Below, piece by piece: positions 1-7,983 of a stretch of DNA of 64,000 bases (the first letter of the stretch is position 1; each line of letters begins with the position of its first letter). Under the pieces are notes generated by a model. That model did no database searches, was not told the DNA's origin, and saw only the letters and a list, made by a program, of their open reading frames with translations. The position numbers were made by a program, and so were the translations under genes. The DNA lies in contig NZ_KB913035.1 of assembly GCF_000384255.1 (NCBI RefSeq), positions 2,557,093 through 2,621,092 on the forward strand, written 5' to 3'. The DNA is from Methylotenera mobilis 13 (GTDB lineage Bacteria; Pseudomonadota; Gammaproteobacteria; Burkholderiales; Methylophilaceae).

Positions 1-1337
1 TGGTTAATATTGTTTAAAGTAATATGCTCCCTATCGAGCACAATATTTTCAATAATAGAACCCTCAATTACCTCAACTCTGCCAGCAATACCAATCGCAT
101 TTCTAAGGATGTTTTGATTGAGTTGTCTTAAGTCATTTCCATTAAATTCAATGCGACCAATGGATGGTTGTCTGAGCCCTGTGAGCATGCCGATTAAAGT
201 GGTTTTGCCTGCACCAGACTCACCTAAAATAGAAACACTTTCACCTTGATTGAGTTTAAAACTTACGTTCTTAAGCAACTTAATTTTTTGAGAATAGTTG
301 AATGAGATATTAAATGCCTCAACCTCGGTTAAACCAGTTGTAGGAATAGAATAGGTTCCGATAGTTTCTTGAGGCAAATCCTCCAAAAAACCAATCTTAT
401 CAAGTGCAGCCAACATATCGTAAAAATACTCAAGCTTGCTGATAAAACGAACAAACGCCGCCAGTACGCCAAATATAATAAGCTCTGCTGCAACAAATTG
501 GCCTAAATTAATTTGCCCTGTAATCACAAGCCCCCCACCTAAGGCCAGCATTAATGTGCCAACAATTGCGTATAGGGTCACAGCGCCGATATTCTGAAAA
601 AGCAAAGTCCTGAAGTGTTCTTTTCGTTTTTTTGTGTAGAGATTCGCTAAATCATTGCTTAAACGATTAGCACGCGCTAATCCATTAAAAAATTTAAAAA
701 CATAAAAATTTCTGGCAATCGTTTCCAACCATGCCGCTGTTGCATACTTTGTTTTAGATTCATCGATAGCTGTATTAATCCCATTTCTACCTAATACAAA
801 AATAATAAATGCCAGTAAAGCTAACAACACAAATACAATGATTGCAAAATAGAGACTATAAAAAATTAAAATGACACTCCCGATAAAGCCTTGTAAGAAG
901 GCTGCTAGGCTAACGGTAAGAAGTGTGGCTGCGGATTTTTGAACCGTGCTGATATCAAAAAATCGATTCATTAGTTCAACTGGGTTACTGTTGTCATACA
1001 CCGACGCATCAACACCCTGACCATTTTTAGCGGCATTGATTGCAGTTCTCACAAACAATCTTCTCTGTATGAGCTCTACCACATAGGCTTCAAACACATA
1101 GAGTGCACCAGACAACAGCAGCAACACAAACAATATTAACGACACCACAAAAAGTGGCTGTAAAAGCCCACCCATCGTGACTATGTTGACAAGTGCCTGC
1201 ACTGCAATTGGCGTTGCGATACCAAGCACTCCGTACCCAAAAGTGAGCACAACAAGTAGGTTAATGTCTTTTCTCTCTAGAGATAAAAGATCAAATAACC
1301 TTTGTATTGGTTTTTTCTTATTGGTGTTATTTTCCAT
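1..1337 (-). CDS. ABC transporter, fused permease and ATP-binding protein (3' end outside window)
   Basis: The frame opens with ATG at 1337 and runs off the left edge, so the C-terminal part of the ATPase is missing. The first ~300 residues are hydrophobic with several membrane segments, including LLVVLTFGYGVLGIATPIAV and FVVSLILFVLLLLSGALYVF, as in a type-1 ABC exporter permease. An ATPase domain follows, with a Walker A motif GESGAGKTT read from about 195-235. The permease-then-ATPase layout matches exporter half-transporters of the type I secretion / peptide exporter kind. It starts 17 bp after sbtB on the same strand, so it is probably the third gene of the sbtA-sbtB operon. The substrate cannot be told. 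The signature motif, Walker B and any fusion-protein partner lie outside the window. Confidence 0.9.
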   Translation of the reverse strand, partial: MENNTNKKKPIQRLFDLLSLERKDINLLVVLTFGYGVLGIATPIAVQALVNIVTMGGLLQPLFVVSLILFVLLLLSGALYVFEAYVVELIQRRLFVRTAINAAKNGQGVDASVYDNSNPVELMNRFFDISTVQKSAATLLTVSLAAFLQGFIGSVILIFYSLYFAIIVFVLLALLAFIIFVLGRNGINTAIDESKTKYATAAWLETIARNFYVFKFFNGLARANRLSNDLANLYTKKRKEHFRTLLFQNIGAVTLYAIVGTLMLALGGGLVITGQINLGQFVAAELIIFGVLAAFVRFISKLEYFYDMLAALDKIGFLEDLPQETIGTYSIPTTGLTEVEAFNISFNYSQKIKLLKNVSFKLNQGESVSILGESGAGKTTLIGMLTGLRQPSIGRIEFNGNDLRQLNQNILRNAIGIAGRVEVIEGSIIENIVLDREHITLNNIN

Positions 1338-1354
1338 GCAGCTCACTTAATTAA

Positions 1355-1648
1355 TTAATGTATTATCCATTGAGCATCTGATACTAAACACATCCCACCA
1401 TAACTTTTCAATATGGGGCGTAGTGACTCAATGATCGTAGTTAGCCGATTTTCTGGGCAAGCAATCACAAACGTCACGTTTTCAAACTTTTCACCGAATG
1501 CCAAGTCACCTCTTGCCCCCCTCTCACCATATCCGCCCACATGGTTGTATATGGTGTAGTTGAATATATTGACAGCTTTTAAGGTGGAAATCACTCTTTG
1601 CTTTTCAACAGCTTCAATGACAAGCTCAATTCTTTTAACACTAAACAT
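1355..1648 (-). CDS. sbtB: PII-like regulatory protein, SbtB type
   Basis: A 97-residue protein with the size and shape of a PII-family signalling trimer subunit. An N-terminal beta strand (VKRIELVIEA) is followed by a T-loop region with GGYGERGARGDLAFGEKFEN at residues ~38-57 and a C-terminal strand/helix. The classical PII uridylylation tyrosine context is absent, and the C-terminus ends in CLVSDAQWIIH without a CGPxxC-type redox loop. Known of the family: SbtB proteins bind adenine nucleotides and bind and modulate the partner transporter SbtA. It starts 12 bp after the sbtA stop, and AAGG lies upstream of the ATG, so the two are very likely co-expressed and act together. Function is inferred from pairing plus fold. 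The nucleotide bound is unknown. Confidence 0.85.
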   Translation of the reverse strand: MFSVKRIELVIEAVEKQRVISTLKAVNIFNYTIYNHVGGYGERGARGDLAFGEKFENVTFVIACPENRLTTIIESLRPILKSYGGMCLVSDAQWIIH

Positions 1649-1660
1649 GATAAAACAACC

Positions 1661-2668
1661 TTAAAGTAAAAAGTTAGCGAAACTATAATAAAGTGGGATT
1701 CCAAAAAGAACGTTAAATGGAAAGGTAATCCCTAAAGCTAACGTTAAATAAATAGAAGGATTTGCCTCTGGTATTGCCATCCTCATCGCTGGTGGCACTG
1801 CAATATAGGATGCGCTTGCCGCCAACACACCCACAAGGGTTGAGCCGCCAACGCTAAAATTTAACAAGTAGGCCCCTATCATCACGCCTATTAACCCAGA
1901 AATTAATGGCATGAGTGCACCAAAGCAAATTAAAAACTTACCTGCAACTTTAAAGTCACTTATTTTCTTTCCAGCCTCCATACCCATGGATAATAAAAAT
2001 ACACATAAAACACCCATAAACAAGTGATCAAAGAAAGGTAGGATAGTTTTTATACTTTTTTCTGTTGCAATATCTCCTATCAGCAAACCACCCATTAAAA
2101 GTACAATACTTCCATTAGTAAAAGCCTCTTTAATTAATTCAGACTTATTCGACTGTATAGCCCCAGAGTTATTTAAATGCTTTCCTCTTAAATATGACGC
2201 CATTACCAACCCCACTAAAATTGCAGGGGACTCCATAATAGCCAACATAATAATTGGATACTTTTCGAAATCTATATGAAGCGCCTCCAAAAATGCAATC
2301 GCCGTTAGGAATGTACCCGCGCTCACCGAGCCATAATGTGTAGCGATAGCAACTGCATTTAAATGGTCAATTTTCCCAACTTTATTAATAATCAGATAAG
2401 CAATAATAGGCAATAACACCCCAAGTGCTACTGCGGTGAATATTGAGGGCACAGCATCCAAAAATGTTGCATGTGAAAGTTCTATTCCACCGTGTATTCC
2501 AACACTGATTAACAAATAAATCGTAATTGACTTTGTCAGTTCGACAGGAAGCTTTAAATCAGACTTAATTAATTGCGCAACAAAACCTAAAGCAAAAAAC
2601 ATGATAGACGGCGTTAACAAACTTTGAAAACTGTTCAATTGATAGTCCCTATTTGTAATAGTCGCCAT
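1661..2668 (-). CDS. sbtA: sodium-dependent bicarbonate transporter family permease (SbtA-like)
   Basis: A polytopic inner-membrane protein of about 335 residues with roughly ten hydrophobic segments in two similar halves, typical of the SbtA (DUF897) family that imports HCO3- with Na+. Recognisable stretches include PSIMFFALGFVAQLIKSDLK near the N-terminus, HYGSVSAGTFLTAI after about residue 110, and LAASASYIAVPPAMRMAIPE near the C-terminus. The frame also opens upstream with GTG at 2674. The ATG at 2668 is preferred because GGTGA precedes it, although spacing is tight. First gene of the sbtA-sbtB-ABC operon, divergent from a LysR regulator. The physiological substrate in a methylotroph is not proven. 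Inorganic carbon for carboxylation reactions is a reasonable guess, and another anion cannot be excluded. Confidence 0.88.
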   Translation of the reverse strand: MATITNRDYQLNSFQSLLTPSIMFFALGFVAQLIKSDLKLPVELTKSITIYLLISVGIHGGIELSHATFLDAVPSIFTAVALGVLLPIIAYLIINKVGKIDHLNAVAIATHYGSVSAGTFLTAIAFLEALHIDFEKYPIIMLAIMESPAILVGLVMASYLRGKHLNNSGAIQSNKSELIKEAFTNGSIVLLMGGLLIGDIATEKSIKTILPFFDHLFMGVLCVFLLSMGMEAGKKISDFKVAGKFLICFGALMPLISGLIGVMIGAYLLNFSVGGSTLVGVLAASASYIAVPPAMRMAIPEANPSIYLTLALGITFPFNVLFGIPLYYSFANFLL

Positions 2669-2914
2669 TTTCACCGATGTTAATTGTTCTGTATAATATA
2701 TTTTTTGTATTTAATAGTTCTATAATACAGAATGATAAAATACTGACTTTGCAAGCCCAGTATGCAAATGAAAATTAATTATTGACTTCATCTAACACCA
2801 CTATCTTGTCAATAGTCATTTCAAATAATAAGAAAGTCACGTTTGTTTTGTATTGCGCTCTCACATTAGTTTAATGATGAGAAATATTTTTAATTAATTT
2901 CTGCGTGTTGAAAT
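2669..2914. promoter_or_regulatory. divergent intergenic region between sbtA and the LysR gene, with an inverted repeat
   Basis: About 245 bp, very AT-rich. A 7-bp inverted repeat TATTGAC (2780-2786) ... GTCAATA (2808-2814) lies roughly midway between the two divergent starts. That position would suit binding of the divergently encoded LysR protein, since LysR proteins usually bind dyads in the shared intergenic region. The spacing of the arms is wider than a classical T-N11-A box, so this is a suggestion only. Confidence 0.3.
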
Positions 2915-3811
2915 ATGGCAAAACTTAACTACCACCACTTAAATTACTTCTGGCATGTCGCCAAGATTGGCAATCTGACAAAAGCGGCTGAGGCGCTGCA
3001 TGTTTCGCAGTCTGCATTGTCTGTTCAAATTAAACTTTTAGAGGAAAGTATCGGAAACCAGCTATTTACAAGGCAGAATCGAAAGTTATTATTGACTGAT
3101 GCCGGAAATATCACGTTCTCTTATGCTGAATCTATATTTAATATAGGTGACGAATTAGAGGCCATGCTTAAAAATGGTCTGCATAAAGAAAGCCAGACGC
3201 TTAAAATAGGGATGTTATCAACAATGTCTCGTAACTTTGTTGAGGTGTTCGTTAAGCCATTGATGAACAATCCAAAAGTAAAATTAAACATCGCGGCGCG
3301 CGGGCAAACAAACTTATTAACCGAACTTGCAAATCATCAGTTTGATTTGGTGCTCACCAATATCGAAGTGAGGGGTACAAATAAGCAACTTTGGCAATGT
3401 CAGTTGCTAGTACAGCAGCCTATCTCCGTGATAGGAGCTCCTGGGCTTAAACTAAGTAAAAAGTTTAATGACGACTACAAGTCTTTAGATTGGATATTAC
3501 CAGCACCAGGGACACCGATCAGATCAGCGTTTGATGGGCTATGCGCACAATATCAATTTCAACCTAATGTTGTTGGAGAGGCGGACGATATGGCGATGCT
3601 TAGGCTACTAGCTAGGGACAGCAATGCACTTGCAGTGATGCCTGACGTGGTAGTGAAAGATGAAATCTCTGCTGGCACTTTAACTGCTTATATGACATTA
3701 CCAAATATCAATGAAAACTTTTATGCAGTTACTGTAAAAAAGCATTTAGCTAACAAGCTTGTGTCTGAGCTCATTAAAGATTTTGCTTTACAGCAAAACA
3801 ACGCTTTATAA
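2915..3811 (+). CDS. LysR-family transcriptional regulator, NhaR-like
   Basis: A 298-residue protein of the usual LysR length. The N-terminal winged helix-turn-helix covers about residues 4-62 (LNYHHLNYFWHVAKIGNLTK, then AAEALHVSQSALSVQIKLLE) and a periplasmic-binding-protein-like effector domain follows. The YHHLNYFWHVAKIGNLTKAA start resembles NhaR, the regulator that responds to Na+ and controls the NhaA antiporter, rather than a generic CbbR/CysB. It is transcribed divergently from sbtA with a 246-bp gap, so sbtA-sbtB-ABC is the expected target. The link between a Na+-type sensor family and a Na+-dependent bicarbonate transporter is suggestive. The effector is not identifiable from sequence. 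Confidence 0.88.
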   Translation: MAKLNYHHLNYFWHVAKIGNLTKAAEALHVSQSALSVQIKLLEESIGNQLFTRQNRKLLLTDAGNITFSYAESIFNIGDELEAMLKNGLHKESQTLKIGMLSTMSRNFVEVFVKPLMNNPKVKLNIAARGQTNLLTELANHQFDLVLTNIEVRGTNKQLWQCQLLVQQPISVIGAPGLKLSKKFNDDYKSLDWILPAPGTPIRSAFDGLCAQYQFQPNVVGEADDMAMLRLLARDSNALAVMPDVVVKDEISAGTLTAYMTLPNINENFYAVTVKKHLANKLVSELIKDFALQQNNAL

Positions 3812-3857
3812 AACAATGGTCTAAAAAGTCATGAATACAGCGAGTTTCAACGAGTAT

Positions 3858-3888
3858 AAAAAAAGGATGAAAATATCATCCTTTTTTT
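3858..3888. terminator. bidirectional intrinsic terminator
   Basis: An A-run and AGGATGA (to 3870) pair with TCATCCT followed by a T-run (3876-3888), a short stem flanked by A and T tracts. It lies between the converging LysR gene and the OsmC gene and can serve both strands. Confidence 0.8.
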
Positions 3889-3944
3889 ATCATGCCAACT
3901 ACCACCTAATGATCACGTGGCTTATGCTTACAATTCACTAGAGC

Positions 3945-4373
3945 CTATGCTTCCAGCGTCAATGGTTTAATTTCAAAGTCATGCGTGATTTCTACGCTTT
4001 TGCTTAACATAATAGAAGCTGAACAATATTTTTCAGCAGATAATTTAACCGCACGCTCAACTTGCACAGGGTTTAAATGATCGCCAGTAATCACAAAGTG
4101 CACGTGAATCTTGGTAAATACTTTTGGAATCTCATCAGCCCGTGTTGCATCAATTTCGGCAACGCAATCAAAAATTGGCTGACGTGCTTTTTTCAGAATA
4201 GCCACCACATCAAATGAAGTGCAACCACCCATGCCGATTAACAGCATTTCCATCGGACGCATGCCAATGTTACGGCCTCCGTTTTCAGGCGCACCATCTA
4301 GTACAACCGCATGACCAGTCTCAGACTCGCCCACAAAACTGACGCCGTCTATCCACTTAACTCTAACTTTCAC
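3945..4373 (-). CDS. OsmC family protein
   Basis: A 142-residue OsmC-type protein. Known of the family: small thiol proteins, several of which reduce organic hydroperoxides using two conserved cysteines. Here Cys51 lies in IGMGGCTSFDV and Cys117 in SAEKYCSASIML, the two family positions. The sequence ARQPIFDCVAEI between them matches the YhfA-like branch more than OsmC/Ohr proper, and for that branch the substrate is less clear. The gene stands alone, with terminators or gaps on both sides, and a SD-like AAGTGA lies upstream. The call to family is secure. Peroxidase activity is inferred. Confidence 0.88.
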   Translation of the reverse strand: MKVRVKWIDGVSFVGESETGHAVVLDGAPENGGRNIGMRPMEMLLIGMGGCTSFDVVAILKKARQPIFDCVAEIDATRADEIPKVFTKIHVHFVITGDHLNPVQVERAVKLSAEKYCSASIMLSKSVEITHDFEIKPLTLEA

Positions 4374-4427
4374 TTCACTTCTCCCAAAAATGTAAATTGC
4401 TACCCGTAAAGGGCATCACCATCAATC

Positions 4428-4480
4428 AGACAAGGCGAGAATGAAAAATAAGGCGCAGCATTCATATAGATGTCAGGCAT
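4428..4480. repeat. possible divergent copy of an intergenic repeat
   Basis: The gap between the OsmC gene and the FKBP gene contains AAGGCGAGAAT followed by AAGGCGCAGC. The first is the reverse complement of ATTCTCGCCTT found in the larger repeat after groEL (15457-15561). The match is short (11 nt), so membership of the same repeat family is tentative. Confidence 0.3.
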
Positions 4481-4561
4481 TATTTTTTGTGAGTAAGCCT
4501 TATGATGACGAGATGGCTTAAGCAGGCAATCTGCACAGCAGATGCCCGCAAAAGTACATTT

Positions 4562-5035
4562 TTATTTAACGCCTAATAACTCCACGTCAAAAATCAAGTC
4601 CGCATTAGGAGGAATCACTCCGCCAGCACCACGTGCGCCGTAGCCCATTTCTGAAGGGATAATCAAGGTACGTTTACCACCGATTTTCATGCCAGCAAAA
4701 CCTTCATCCCAACCCTGAATCACTTGACCACCACCTAAGAAAAATACAAATGGTTCTTTACGGTCTACACTGCTATCAAACTTTTTACCCTTACCATCTT
4801 GAGCAGATGGATCATAGAGCCAACCAGTGTAATGCACAGTCACATTAAAGCCAGGCTCAGCTTCACGGCCTTCACCGACTAATGTATCAATCTTTTGTAA
4901 CGCTTTCACTTGCTCTGACATCGCTTTTACTTCCTTTACTGTTGATTTATCTGATGCTGACTGATTTGGCTCAGCTTGGCAGGCACTTAAGCTTAACAAG
5001 CAAAGCCCTGCGAGTAATGATCCTAAAAATTTCAT
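4562..5035 (-). CDS. FKBP-type peptidyl-prolyl isomerase, lipoprotein
   Basis: A 157-residue protein with a hydrophobic lipoprotein signal peptide ending in a lipobox LSAC, giving Cys19 as the lipidated residue, so it should be anchored in the outer or inner membrane facing the periplasm. A linker of about 30 residues leads into one FKBP domain, about residues 50-157, with the usual features VTVHYTGWLYD, KKFDSSVDR, VIQGWDEGFAGM, GYGARG and a C-terminal DVELLGVK. Aromatic active-site positions (Y, F, W) are present, so prolyl cis-trans isomerase activity is likely. It is transcribed alone. The role is probably periplasmic protein folding. No client is suggested by the neighbours. Confidence 0.92.
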   Translation of the reverse strand: MKFLGSLLAGLCLLSLSACQAEPNQSASDKSTVKEVKAMSEQVKALQKIDTLVGEGREAEPGFNVTVHYTGWLYDPSAQDGKGKKFDSSVDRKEPFVFFLGGGQVIQGWDEGFAGMKIGGKRTLIIPSEMGYGARGAGGVIPPNADLIFDVELLGVK

Positions 5036-5143
5036 TCTATGTCCTGTAGCGTTGTATTTAAATTAACTGTATCTAAATTAGAAAGACTTAATGCATAATC
5101 ATACTTCAATTTTGCACCCGACGTTAACCTCTCAGGCGTCAAC

Positions 5144-6547
5144 TCAAGGCAATTGATGCACCCACTCCACCAAGGCATCTTGCGCATCTCGGCTGGCACC
5201 CGCATTCGCATGATTCACTAACATCACCATCACATGGCGATGCCCGTTTGCATCTAACACATACCCTGCGATTGCACTTACGCCATTAATGGAGCCAGTT
5301 TTAAGATGAGCACGTCCATTCGATGCACTATCTTGCAAGCGTTGTTTCACAGTGCCATCTAACGACAAAATCGGCATAGACGCCATGAATTCAGGCATCA
5401 CCGGACTTAAGTAAGCACCTACTAACACCTTACCTAACTGCTCTGCACTAATCCGTTCTATACGAGATAATCCGGAGCCATTCTCAAGCACTAATCCATT
5501 GGTGTTTATCCCACTTGCTGACAGCCAGCTTTTAATCGCCATCACGCCTTTGGCGACAGTAGCAGGTGTGCTTACTTTTTCTGCGGCGATGGTCAGCAAT
5601 AATTGCCGTGCCATCAGGTTATTACTCCATTTATTGATATCGCGCACTACACTGCCCAATGGCTCTGAGAACTGCTCTAACAATTGATGAGCAGTGCTGG
5701 GAACTGGCTGACGCTTCAATGTGCCTGTAAATTCCCCACCTAAGTCGCGCCATATTTTTTTAAAGGTAAAAAACGCATATTGCGCATCATCAAACAAACT
5801 AAGCTCTAAGAACCGCTCGCCACAATCGGGTGCATACACACCATTAAAAGTGACCACTGCTGTATTGGTGTTCATCTGAACGTCATAGTTCATCCTGCTA
5901 CGCCAATTTCCACAATCACCGTTAACCGCTTTCATCTTGTTAACAATTGTCACCTCAGGTAATTCAAACTCCTGATTCACATTCACCACATCATCGTTCG
6001 CGCTAAACCTAAAACTGGTACTACGGCCATTCACAGAAAATGCACTTGGCTTTGCGTTATAAGCACGCCATTTTTCCTCATCAAAACTAATGCCATTATC
6101 AACATCATCAGCAAAGTAAGTTTTATCGATAATTAAGTCACCGTTAATTTTCTTAACACCTGCTTGCCTTAAGCTCATTAATAATCGCCAAAAATCCTGC
6201 GCTTTAAAGCTAGGGTCACCATAGCCTTTAATCATCAAATTGCCATTTAGCACCCAATTTTTAATGGTCCCATCATGGTACAACGCCGTCTTCCAACGAT
6301 AAGCAGGAGTAAGCAAATCAAGCGCAGCATTGGTGGTGACCATTTTCATGACCGATGCAGGATTCATACTTTTATCTGCATTGTGTTTTAAGATGGCGAC
6401 ATTACTATCCACCGCTTGCACGTAAACAGACACGTTTTGCTGAGAGACACCCGCTTCCTTAAGCGCATTGGCAACGGGTGCGGGCAGTTCAGCTTGCGCT
6501 TGCAAGCAATACCAGGTCAACCCAAGAAATAATGCGAATTTTTTCAT
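5144..6547 (-). CDS. dacB: D-alanyl-D-alanine carboxypeptidase/endopeptidase (PBP4 type)
   Basis: A 467-residue peptidase S13 protein with an N-terminal signal peptide (cleavage near AQA-E, residue ~19), so it is periplasmic. All three penicillin-binding motifs are visible: S65-V-M-K68 in NPASVMKMV, S308-N-N in KWSNNLMARQ, and K416-T-G in HLKTGSING. The large insert between the first two motifs is typical of DacB/PBP4, which trims pentapeptides and cleaves peptidoglycan cross-links. The ATG overlaps the bioA stop in an ATGA arrangement (4-bp overlap), so translation is probably coupled to bioA although the two functions are unrelated. Length and motifs are intact. Confidence 0.95.
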   Translation of the reverse strand: MKKFALFLGLTWYCLQAQAELPAPVANALKEAGVSQQNVSVYVQAVDSNVAILKHNADKSMNPASVMKMVTTNAALDLLTPAYRWKTALYHDGTIKNWVLNGNLMIKGYGDPSFKAQDFWRLLMSLRQAGVKKINGDLIIDKTYFADDVDNGISFDEEKWRAYNAKPSAFSVNGRSTSFRFSANDDVVNVNQEFELPEVTIVNKMKAVNGDCGNWRSRMNYDVQMNTNTAVVTFNGVYAPDCGERFLELSLFDDAQYAFFTFKKIWRDLGGEFTGTLKRQPVPSTAHQLLEQFSEPLGSVVRDINKWSNNLMARQLLLTIAAEKVSTPATVAKGVMAIKSWLSASGINTNGLVLENGSGLSRIERISAEQLGKVLVGAYLSPVMPEFMASMPILSLDGTVKQRLQDSASNGRAHLKTGSINGVSAIAGYVLDANGHRHVMVMLVNHANAGASRDAQDALVEWVHQLP

Positions 6548-7869
6548 AGAATGCTCTGAATCACTGCATTGGTTTGACCCACCATGAACTCAATTTCAGC
6601 TTCATTAATGGTGTAAGGCGGCATAAAGTAAACCGTGTTGCCTATGGGTCGTAATAGCAATCCTCGCTGCATTGCCACTTGGTAACATTGCTTTGAAAAC
6701 TGCGCGTTATCCGTTACCACATCAAACGCAAAAATCATCCCTTGATGACGCAAATGTTGAATCGGCAGGTGAGTAAGCACTCGCATCTCTTTCAAAATCA
6801 ACGCAGATTTATCAAGATTTTTCTGTACGATATGTTCTGACTCAAAAATATCTAAGGTCGCTAATGCCGCACTACAGGCTAGTGGATTACCCGTGTAACT
6901 ATGGCTATGTAAAAAACCACGCACCGTACTGTCATCATAAAACGCTTGATAAACAGTATCGGTCGTTAGCACTGCCGATAACGGTAAATATCCGCCAGTA
7001 ATGCCTTTAGAGAGGCAGACGAAATCAGCGATATCACTGACTTTGCATCCCTCAGTTTTTGCTTGCTCGCTCGCAAACATCGAACCAGTACGGCCAAACC
7101 CTACAGCAATCTCATCCACAATTAAATGTACCTGATATTGCGTACAAATTTCGCGTGCTTGAGCAAGGTAAATCGGGTGGTACATCGCCATGCCGGCGGC
7201 ACACTGTACCAGTGGCTCAATAATAAAGGCCGCCAACTCTGTATGATGCTGAGCAATATAGCTTTTCAGTTGCTCGGCACAACGCAGCGCGTAATCTTCT
7301 GCACTTTCGCCTACTTCGGCCAACCTAAAATCGGGGCTAGGCATTTGTGCAGATTGCCTTAACAAAGGTGCGTATGTATCTTTAAATATAGCAACGTCAG
7401 TGACACTTAACGCGCCTAGCGTTTCACCGTGGTAACTATTTTGTAGGCTAATAAATTTGGACTTATTAGGCTGGCCAATATTGCGCCAATAGTGAAAGCT
7501 CATCTTTAACGCAATCTCAGTAGCACTTGCGCCATCACTTGCGTAAAACGCATGGCCAAGACCTGTGAGTGTAGCTAACCTCTCTGAAAGACTAATCACA
7601 GGCTCATGCGTAAAGCCAGCCAACATGACGTGTTCTAAAGTATCAAGCTGTTGTTTGATGGCATCTTTGATATGCGGGTTATTATGCCCAAACAGATTCA
7701 CCCACCATGAACTAACAGTATCTAAATACTTGTTACCATCTGCATCATAAAGCCAGACACCTTCACCTTTATGGATAGGCGTTAACGGGAAAGATTCATG
7801 TTGCTTCATCTGCGTGCATGGGTGCCATACAGATTGCATACTGCGTTTTAATAGATCTTGATTACTCAT
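6544..7869 (-). CDS. bioA: adenosylmethionine-8-amino-7-oxononanoate aminotransferase
   Basis: A class III PLP-dependent aminotransferase of 441 residues from the ATG at 7869. The frame extends upstream to 7920 but the BioA-like N-terminus (WHPCTQMKQHESFPL) starts just after this ATG. Biotin synthesis: it converts KAPA to DAPA with S-adenosylmethionine as amino donor. Features include SWWVNLFGHNNPHI, the glycine/serine site YASDGASATEIALKM, the DE dyad IVDEIAVGFGRTG and the PLP lysine in LSKGITGGYLPL. The gene overlaps dacB by 4 bp and is divergent from rlhA. No other biotin genes are nearby, so the pathway is scattered. Confidence 0.95.
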   Translation of the reverse strand: MSNQDLLKRSMQSVWHPCTQMKQHESFPLTPIHKGEGVWLYDADGNKYLDTVSSWWVNLFGHNNPHIKDAIKQQLDTLEHVMLAGFTHEPVISLSERLATLTGLGHAFYASDGASATEIALKMSFHYWRNIGQPNKSKFISLQNSYHGETLGALSVTDVAIFKDTYAPLLRQSAQMPSPDFRLAEVGESAEDYALRCAEQLKSYIAQHHTELAAFIIEPLVQCAAGMAMYHPIYLAQAREICTQYQVHLIVDEIAVGFGRTGSMFASEQAKTEGCKVSDIADFVCLSKGITGGYLPLSAVLTTDTVYQAFYDDSTVRGFLHSHSYTGNPLACSAALATLDIFESEHIVQKNLDKSALILKEMRVLTHLPIQHLRHQGMIFAFDVVTDNAQFSKQCYQVAMQRGLLLRPIGNTVYFMPPYTINEAEIEFMVGQTNAVIQSIL

Positions 7870-7983
7870 GGTTGAATTGTACGATAATTGTGCGAGGTTT
7901 TTCACTTGCTCAAAAATCAAATGTCGTCATAAGCTGTTGTTTAGTCTAAAATTCAACCTTGATCACCTAAGCAAATAAGTCCC

